From contig JAPLPI010000282.1 of the NCBI GenBank assembly GCA_026400305.1, forward strand, positions 1-9,569: a DNA stretch of 9,569 nucleotides, written 5' to 3'. Both the position numbers and the translations under genes were made by a program. This document shows, piece by piece, positions 1-9,569 of the stretch. Under the pieces are notes generated by a model. The model worked only from the letters and a program-made list of their open reading frames with translations, ran no database searches and was not told where the DNA came from. The stretch's first letter is position 1. Every line of letters begins with the position of its first letter. This DNA comes from Alphaproteobacteria bacterium. GTDB lineage: Bacteria > Pseudomonadota > Alphaproteobacteria > Micropepsales > Micropepsaceae.

Positions 1-215
1 CCGACGAGGTCATGGTCTTCGTCAATGCCACGCTGGAAAAGGGCCCCTACATCCTGGGCGACAAGTTCAGCGCCGTGGACATCCTGATCGCCACCACCTT
101 CAAGATGTTCATGGGCTCGCCGCTGCTGGACTCCACGCCGCTGCTGGAAGCCTATGTGAAGCGCGTCACCGATCGCACGGCTTACGCCCGCGCCACGGCC
201 CGCGAAAATGGCTAA
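1..215 (+). CDS. Glutathione S-transferase-like protein, C-terminal fragment (5' end outside window)
   Basis: This is the last ~70 residues of a protein that begins upstream of the window; the frame is open from base 3 and ends at TAA 213-215. The visible part resembles the all-helical C-terminal domain of cytosolic glutathione S-transferases. It has the segment YILGDKFSAVDI, where S-A-V-D fits the conserved N-capping box that starts a core helix of the GST fold. A helical tail follows (LLEAYVKRVTDRTAYARA), typical of the GST C-terminus. GST-family proteins usually conjugate glutathione to electrophiles or reduce substrates with it in the cytoplasm. The glutathione-binding thioredoxin-like domain is not visible, so class and substrate cannot be assigned. 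The stop codon overlaps the start of the next gene by 8 bases, which suggests a shared transcript. Confidence 0.8.
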   Translation, partial: DEVMVFVNATLEKGPYILGDKFSAVDILIATTFKMFMGSPLLDSTPLLEAYVKRVTDRTAYARATARENG

Positions 216-399
216 GATCGTCAACCTGAACCGGGCCAGGAAGGCAAAGGCAAGGGCGGAAAAAGAAGAGTCCGCCGCGGCCAAACGCGTCCTGCACGGC
301 ACACCCAAGACGGTGCGGAACCTGGCAGAAGCGCGCAAGGACAAGGCCGACGGCACTTTGTCGGGCCACAAGCTGGAAAACGAAGCCGACGATAATTAG
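208..399 (+). CDS. DUF4169 family small basic protein
   Basis: A 63-residue, highly charged protein that begins MAKIVNLNRARKAKAR and ends near GHKLENEADDN. The N-terminal 'IVNLNRARKAKARAEKE' pattern and the C-terminal 'DGTLSGHKL' pattern match what I know of the DUF4169 family, small proteins of unknown function found mainly in alphaproteobacteria. It is rich in Lys, Arg, Ala and Glu, has no Cys, no membrane segment and no signal peptide, and is probably a cytoplasmic, largely helical protein. The length is normal for the family. The ATG lies inside the end of the GST gene with an 8-base overlap in another frame. No clear Shine-Dalgarno sequence precedes it, so translation may depend on coupling to the upstream gene. 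The basic N-terminus could bind nucleic acid, but that is only inference. No function is assigned. Confidence 0.8.
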   Translation: MAKIVNLNRARKAKARAEKEESAAAKRVLHGTPKTVRNLAEARKDKADGTLSGHKLENEADDN

Positions 400-419
400 G
401 TGGGATTTCTGCCCCCTTC

Positions 420-434
420 GTTCTAATATCGTTC
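420..434 (+). promoter_or_regulatory. Candidate LexA-binding site (SOS box) upstream of uvrD
   Basis: The sequence is GTTC-TAATATC-GTTC, an exact fit to the GTTC-N7-GTTC direct repeat known as the LexA box of alphaproteobacteria. It sits 21 bases after the stop codon of the DUF4169 gene and 28 bases before the uvrD start codon, where a repressor would overlap a promoter. The spacer contains TAATAT, which could act as a -10 element (4 of 6 matches to TATAAT), though no good -35 is visible. uvrD is a classical SOS gene in other bacteria, so position and target agree. Binding by LexA is inferred. Confidence 0.7.
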
Positions 435-462
435 TCATGCTTCACACACCCCGGTTGCCCGC

Positions 463-2790
463 ATGAGCGGCTATGGCGACCGTTATTCTGACCCCTTGGA
501 TTCCGCGTTTGAAGAGCCAACTTCGACCGCGCCGGTCCCGCGCGAGCCGCCCTATCTCGCCGGACTGAACAAGGAACAACGCGAAGCCGTCGAAGCGGTG
601 GACGGCCCCGTGCTGGTGCTGGCCGGCGCCGGCACCGGCAAGACCCGCGTCCTTACCACCCGCCTCGCCCATATTCTCGCCACCCGCCGCGCCTGGCCGG
701 GCCAGATCCTGTGCGTCACCTTCACCAACAAGGCGGCACGCGAGATGAAAGACCGCATCGGCGCCCTGATCGGCGGCATGGTCGAAGGAATGCAGTGGCT
801 TGGCACCTTCCATTCCATCGGCGCCAAGATACTGCGCCGTCATGCCGAGCTGGTAGGGCTGAAAAGCAACTTCACCATCCTGGACACCGACGACCAGCTG
901 CGCCTGATGAAGCAGCTGATCGAGGCCGAAGGCGTGGACGAAAAGCGTTGGCCCGCCCGCACTCTCGCCAGCATGATCGATGGCTGGAAGAACCGCGGCC
1001 TTCGCCCCACCGATGTTTTCGAAGGCGAAGCGCAAGGCTATGCCTTCGGCAAGGGCAAGCTGCTCTATCACCAGTACCAGGAACGGCTGAAGGCGCTGAA
1101 CGCCGCCGACTTCGGCGACCTGCTGCTGGAGACCCTGCACATCCTCAAGACCCAGCCCGACATATTGGCCGATTACCGCGACCGCTTCCGCTACATGCTG
1201 GTGGACGAGTACCAGGACACCAACGTGGTCCAGTATCTTTGGCTGAACCTGCTGGCCAAGGGCTCGGGCAATGTCTGCGTGGTGGGCGATGATGACCAGT
1301 CGATCTATGGCTGGCGCGGCGCCGAGGTGGAAAACATCCTGCGCTTCGAGCGCGACTTTCCCGGCGCCAAGGTCATCAGGCTGGAACGCAATTACCGCAG
1401 CACGCCCGTGATCCTGGGCGCCGCCTCCGGCCTGATCGCCGCCAACAAGGGCCGGCTGGGCAAGACGCTTTGGACCGAAGGCGAACAGGGCGAGAAAATC
1501 CGTGTCGCCGGCGTGTGGGACGCCGAGGAAGAAGCCCGCAATGTCGCCTCCGATGCCGAAGACCTGCATCGCCAGGGCAACGCATTTGCCCAGATGGCGG
1601 TGCTAGTGCGCGCCTCATTCCAGATGCGCGAATTTGAAGATCGCTTTATCTCATTGGGCCTGCCCTATCGCGTGATCGGTGGCCCGCGCTTCTATGAACG
1701 CCAGGAAATTCGCGATGCCATGGCGTATCTGCGCCTGATCGCCCAGGGCGATGATGACCTGGCGTTCGAGCGCATCGTCAACAAGCCCAAGCGCGGCATC
1801 GGCGACGCCTCCGTCGCCAGCCTGCATTCTTACGCCCGCGCCCGCCAGTTACCGCTGCTGACGGCGGCGCGCGAGATTGCCGATACCGACGAGCTGCCGC
1901 CCAAGGCACGCAAGGCGCTGGGCGAGCTCTCCGCCAATTTCGCGCGCTGGAGCGACACCGCCAAGGTGCTGCCCCATACCGAACTGGCCGAAATGGTGCT
2001 GGACGAATGCGGCTATACCGACATGCTGAAGGCCGACAAGTCGGCGGAAGCGCCGGGCCGGCTGGACAATTTGAAGGAATTCGTCCGCTCGATGGAGAGC
2101 TTTGAAGCCCTCGCCGCCTTCCTGGAGCATGTCTCGCTGGTGATGGAAATCGCCCAGGATGAATCGGGCGACCGCATCAACCTGATGACCCTGCACGCCG
2201 CAAAGGGGCTGGAGTTCGACACGGTGTTCCTGCCCGGCTGGGAAGAAGGCCTGTTCCCGTCCCAGCGCACCATGGATGAAAACGGCCTGGCCGGATTGGA
2301 AGAAGAACGCCGCCTGGCCTATGTCGGGCTGACGCGCGCGCGCCGCCGCATCCGCATTTCCTTCGCCGCTAATCGCCGGGTGCATGGCAGCTGGCAAAGC
2401 GCTCTGCCGTCGCGCTTCATCAAGGAAATCCCCGAGGATCACGTCGACGCCACCGTCGATGAAAGGTTCTATGGCGGCTACACAGGCTTCCGCGACAACC
2501 AGAATGCCGCGGACTTCGGCAGCACCTATGATTCACCGGGCTGGAAACGCGCCCAGGCCAACCGCGCCGCGCAAGGATCGGTGCGCACCCGCCCGCCGCT
2601 GATCGAAGCCCAGGCCTGGAGCGTGCAGACATCCGATCCCAGCGCCTCGCAATATGCCCGCGACGACCGGGTGTTCCACCAGAAGTTCGGCTATGGCCGC
2701 GTGCGCTATGTCGAAGGCAACAAGCTGACGGTGGAATTCGACAAGGCCGGCGAGAAGCGAGTGATCGACCAGTTTGTCAGTCGCGCCTGA
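463..2790 (+). CDS. uvrD: ATP-dependent DNA helicase UvrD/PcrA (superfamily 1A, 3'-5')
   Basis: A complete 775-residue helicase, normal length for the family. It uses ATP to move 3'-5' on single-stranded DNA, acting in nucleotide excision repair, mismatch repair and removal of proteins from DNA. SF1A motifs appear in order: Q motif (LNKEQR, residues 35-40), Walker A (AGAGTGKT, 54-61, Lys60), Ia (TFTNKAAREM, ~86-95), Ib (GTFHSIG, ~114-120), Walker B (VDEYQD, ~247-252), III (GDDDQSIYGWRGA, ~275-287), IV (RNYRST, ~309-314), V (LMTLHAAKGLEFD, ~573-585) and VI (RLAYVGLTRARRR, ~616-628). After a variable linker (~660-730) comes a C-terminal Tudor-like segment (FGYGRV...VEGNKLTVEFD), the part that in PcrA/UvrD contacts RNA polymerase. 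The first ~30 residues are polar and probably disordered. No strong Shine-Dalgarno is seen before the ATG, but it is the only start that keeps this N-terminus. A candidate LexA box lies upstream. PcrA and UvrD cannot be separated by sequence alone. Confidence 0.97.
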   Translation: MSGYGDRYSDPLDSAFEEPTSTAPVPREPPYLAGLNKEQREAVEAVDGPVLVLAGAGTGKTRVLTTRLAHILATRRAWPGQILCVTFTNKAAREMKDRIGALIGGMVEGMQWLGTFHSIGAKILRRHAELVGLKSNFTILDTDDQLRLMKQLIEAEGVDEKRWPARTLASMIDGWKNRGLRPTDVFEGEAQGYAFGKGKLLYHQYQERLKALNAADFGDLLLETLHILKTQPDILADYRDRFRYMLVDEYQDTNVVQYLWLNLLAKGSGNVCVVGDDDQSIYGWRGAEVENILRFERDFPGAKVIRLERNYRSTPVILGAASGLIAANKGRLGKTLWTEGEQGEKIRVAGVWDAEEEARNVASDAEDLHRQGNAFAQMAVLVRASFQMREFEDRFISLGLPYRVIGGPRFYERQEIRDAMAYLRLIAQGDDDLAFERIVNKPKRGIGDASVASLHSYARARQLPLLTAAREIADTDELPPKARKALGELSANFARWSDTAKVLPHTELAEMVLDECGYTDMLKADKSAEAPGRLDNLKEFVRSMESFEALAAFLEHVSLVMEIAQDESGDRINLMTLHAAKGLEFDTVFLPGWEEGLFPSQRTMDENGLAGLEEERRLAYVGLTRARRRIRISFAANRRVHGSWQSALPSRFIKEIPEDHVDATVDERFYGGYTGFRDNQNAADFGSTYDSPGWKRAQANRAAQGSVRTRPPLIEAQAWSVQTSDPSASQYARDDRVFHQKFGYGRVRYVEGNKLTVEFDKAGEKRVIDQFVSRA

Positions 2791-2791
2791 T

Positions 2792-3270
2792 TTATGGCGC
2801 CGCCATCGGCATGTGCAACGTCACCATAGCCAGCTCGCCCTGCACATCGGCATACTGGTGCGGCGTGTTGGGCCGCACCATGATGTAATCGCCCTTGGCC
2901 ACCTTGCGTGACGACCCGCCGGTGATGCCGGTCCCGCCCACGTTGGCGCCATTGTCCTTCGGCTCAGTCAGCGTGCCACCCGTGATGAGCGTGCAGCCGC
3001 CCGCCACGACATAGATGAACTCGGCCTGGGCCTTGTGAATGCTGGCGCTGGGCGGCGATCCGGGGATGCGGTATTCCAGTGCGCCGGATAGGACCCAACC
3101 GACACCAGCACCACGACATTGTTGCCCGGCTTCTTTTCGGCCCGCACCTTGGCCAGGGCGGCGTCCACCTCGGCGGCGTTCGCGAACAGCTTGGCCTGTG
3201 GGGGTGCTTTTTCCTGGGCTTGAACCGGGAGCGCAAACGCCAACAAGGCGGCAACAACCACATATCTCAT
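2792..3270 (-). pseudogene. Secreted small cupin-domain protein, reading frame broken by a probable 1-base deletion
   Basis: Two overlapping frames together make one plausible gene. The first starts at ATG 3270-3268 with a signal peptide (MRYVVVAALLAFALPVQA, cleavage after A-x-A likely) and stays sensible to about 3094. The second carries the cupin domain (GALEYRIPG...IHKAQAEFIYVV...GDYIMVRPNTPHQY) to the stop at 2794-2792. One extra G in the GGG at 3096-3094 would join them as ...LVSVGVLSGALEYRIPG..., a 159-residue protein. Without it, translation runs into 3' nonsense and stops at 2968. Cupins are small beta-barrels that often bind a metal; this one is probably periplasmic and its substrate is unknown. 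Both frames are otherwise clean, so the break is recent or a sequencing error. No classical -1 slippery heptamer is present. The start is fixed by a strong ribosome-binding site. The gene converges on uvrD with one base between the stop codons. Confidence 0.75.
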
Positions 3271-3275
3271 GACTT

Positions 3276-3282
3276 ACTCCTC
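3276..3282 (-). promoter_or_regulatory. Shine-Dalgarno site of the cupin gene
   Basis: On the minus strand GAGGAGT lies 5 bases before ATG 3270-3268. This strong match to the 16S rRNA tail supports the signal-peptide start over a longer alternative frame that would begin at 3307 and has no such site. Confidence 0.7.
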
Positions 3283-3284
3283 GC

Positions 3285-3298
3285 GCCGGTTGACCGGC
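3285..3298. repeat. Perfect inverted repeat in the divergent cupin/prmA gap (possible operator)
   Basis: GCCGGT-TG-ACCGGC, arms of 6 bases around a 2-base centre, lies in the 72-base gap between the divergent cupin and prmA genes. Its centre gives TTGACC (3290-3295), which could be a weak -35 for prmA with CATACC (3313-3318) as -10 after 17 bases. The -10 matches only 3 of 6 positions. The repeat could be an operator or chance in GC-rich DNA. Confidence 0.35.
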
Positions 3299-3330
3299 AT
3301 CCGCCATCGCGGCATACCGCCCCGCGCCTT

Positions 3331-3335
3331 AAGGA
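3331..3335 (+). promoter_or_regulatory. Shine-Dalgarno site that fixes the prmA start
   Basis: AAGGA lies 7 bases before ATG 3343. The prmA frame is open upstream to 3079, through the oppositely directed cupin gene, so this site together with the family length decides the start. Confidence 0.6.
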
Positions 3336-3342
3336 CAAGCCT

Positions 3343-4194
3343 ATGCCCTCACCGCCCTTGTGGAAAGCCTCGGTAGCGCTCACCAAGAAGCAGGCCGGCG
3401 ACACCGCCGCCGCGCTGGAGCTGGACGGCAGCGCCCAGGCCGTGCTGATCGTCGAAGAACCCTTCGCCGACGGCGCGGTGGTCGAAGCGCTGTACACCGA
3501 TGAACCCGATGGCGCCTACCTGTCGCGCATCACCGGCTTGGACATCACCGTCGCGCCCCTGCCCGACCAGGACTGGATCAGGCTCAGCCAGGAAGGCCTG
3601 CCCCCCGTGCGGGCCGGGCGCTTCTTCGTCTATGGCGCCCATGACGCCGGCACCGTGCCGCATGGCGTGATCCCCATGAAGATCGAGGCGGGCCTGGCCT
3701 TCGGCACCGGCCATCACGAAACCACGGCGCTGTGCCTGGCCGTGCTGAGCGATCTGGCCAACAAGCGCGCCTTCCGCAATGTGCTGGACCTGGGCTGCGG
3801 CACCGGGCTGCTCGCCATCGGCGCCGCCAAGCTGTGGAAGCGCAGCGTTCTGGCCTCCGACATCGATCCCGTCGCCGTCGAAGTCACCCGCGACAATGCC
3901 CGCGCCAATGGCGTGGGGCCGCTGATACGCGCCGTCACCGCCGATGGCCTGACCAATCCGATTTTGGTCAATGGCGCGCTCTATGACCTGCTCATCGCCA
4001 ATATCCTGGCCGGGCCGCTGACCCAGCTGGCGCCTTCCATCATCAGGGCGCTGGCCCCCGGCGCGATGCTGGTCCTGTCCGGCCTGCTGCGGAACCAGGA
4101 AGCGCTGGTCACCAGCTTCTATCGTGACCTGCGTTTCATCGGCCGCCGCCGCGCCGGGCCGTGGAGCGCGCTGGTACTGCAGAAACCGCGATAA
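3343..4194 (+). CDS. prmA: Ribosomal protein L11 methyltransferase
   Basis: A 283-residue class I S-adenosylmethionine methyltransferase, close to the ~290 residues usual for PrmA. PrmA methylates the N-terminal alanine and lysines of ribosomal protein L11 in the cytoplasm. Residues 1-~85 form the L11-recognition domain, ending in the family-typical DWIRLSQEGLPPVRAGRF (77-94). Then come AFGTGHHETT (119-128), SAM motif I LDLGCGTGLLAIGA (148-161), the acidic strand end ASDIDPVAVE (171-180) with the adenosine-binding Asp, and the catalytic-region motif NILAGPL (220-226). The frame is open far upstream, but the ATG at 3343 with AAGGA before it gives the expected length. The preceding extension is antisense to the cupin gene. 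The gene runs in the same direction as pepP, 78 bases downstream. In E. coli loss of PrmA gives no obvious phenotype, so it is conserved but not essential there. Confidence 0.95.
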   Translation: MPSPPLWKASVALTKKQAGDTAAALELDGSAQAVLIVEEPFADGAVVEALYTDEPDGAYLSRITGLDITVAPLPDQDWIRLSQEGLPPVRAGRFFVYGAHDAGTVPHGVIPMKIEAGLAFGTGHHETTALCLAVLSDLANKRAFRNVLDLGCGTGLLAIGAAKLWKRSVLASDIDPVAVEVTRDNARANGVGPLIRAVTADGLTNPILVNGALYDLLIANILAGPLTQLAPSIIRALAPGAMLVLSGLLRNQEALVTSFYRDLRFIGRRRAGPWSALVLQKPR

Positions 4195-4224
4195 ACTGTC
4201 CGCCGCTCGTCCTTTGGCGCAGAT

Positions 4225-4253
4225 CCTCATGCTGAGCTTGTCGAAGTATGAGG
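4225..4253. repeat. REP-like hairpin repeat between prmA and pepP
   Basis: CCTCATGCT and AAGTATGAGG arms pair as a 9-base stem (one G-T wobble) around an 11-base loop containing GAGCTTGTCGA. From memory, sequences of this type (CTCA...GAGCTTGTCGAAG...TGAG) are dispersed in intergenic regions of many alphaproteobacterial genomes. It has no following T-run, so it is not a standard intrinsic terminator. It could shape the transcript end of prmA or protect RNA from decay. Only one copy is visible in this window, so repeat status rests on recognition. Confidence 0.65.
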
Positions 4254-4258
4254 GGGAG
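4251..4258 (+). promoter_or_regulatory. Possible pepP Shine-Dalgarno overlapping the hairpin repeat
   Basis: AGGGGGAG is the only purine-rich site before ATG 4273, from which it is separated by 14 bases, longer than ideal. Its first three bases are the end of the 3' arm of the hairpin at 4225-4253, so folding could limit ribosome access. Confidence 0.35.
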
Positions 4259-4272
4259 CTTACGTTTCCCAC

Positions 4273-9569
<5,297 letters not shown>

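Noticed and set aside
442..1569. 375-residue open frame on the minus strand opposite uvrD
   Set aside because: Antisense to the helicase N-terminal half with motifs Q to IV; its composition is a GC-bias shadow without recognisable motifs.
3080..3105. Programmed -1 frameshift in the cupin gene
   Set aside because: No X-XXY-YYZ heptamer is seen in the zone where the frames meet, and I found no obvious stimulatory structure; a lost base in the G-run is simpler.
3271..3307. Longer start for the cupin-domain frame at 3307
   Set aside because: The added sequence gives no signal peptide and no family resemblance; the signal-peptide frame with GAGGAGT before ATG 3270 is much better, with a frame break later.
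3079..3342. Upstream extension of the prmA frame
   Set aside because: It lies antisense to the cupin signal-peptide region, would add 88 residues unknown in PrmA, and a Shine-Dalgarno sits just before ATG 3343.

Overview
The window looks like an ordinary chromosomal stretch of a GC-rich alphaproteobacterium. Supporting points are the DUF4169-type small protein, the recN-ligA gene pair with overlapping start and stop codons, an alphaproteobacterial-type LexA box (GTTC-N7-GTTC) in front of uvrD, and a short hairpin repeat of a kind I recall from alphaproteobacterial genomes. I cannot name a genus. No prophage, transposase, CRISPR array, toxin-antitoxin pair, rRNA or tRNA was seen.

Layout. Bases 1-399 (+) hold the 3' end of a glutathione S-transferase-like gene, overlapped by a 63-residue basic protein of the DUF4169 type. 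Bases 400-462 are a short regulatory gap with the candidate SOS box. Bases 463-2790 (+) encode a UvrD/PcrA-type helicase. Bases 2792-3270 (-) hold a secreted small cupin protein whose reading frame is broken once, in a G-run. A 72-base divergent gap carries a perfect 6+6 inverted repeat. Bases 3343-4194 (+) encode the ribosomal protein L11 methyltransferase PrmA. A 78-base gap follows with a hairpin repeat. Bases 4273-6090 (+) encode a long-form Xaa-Pro aminopeptidase (M24B). Bases 6087-9569 (-) are a recN-ligA operon: ligA is complete and recN lacks its 5' end.

How the genes relate. Three genes (uvrD, recN, ligA) act in DNA repair and replication: strand unwinding, double-strand break repair and nick sealing. 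The LexA box suggests uvrD responds to DNA damage; the recN promoter lies outside the window. prmA and pepP are co-directional housekeeping genes for ribosomal protein methylation and proline-peptide turnover. The genes are packed tightly: two convergent junctions have a 1-base gap and a 4-base overlap, and two gene pairs overlap at start and stop codons.

I did not find evidence of a previously undescribed system. The points most worth checking are the SOS box, the broken cupin gene, the hairpin repeat that abuts the pepP ribosome-binding site, and the charged insertion that replaces part of the helix-hairpin-helix region of LigA.
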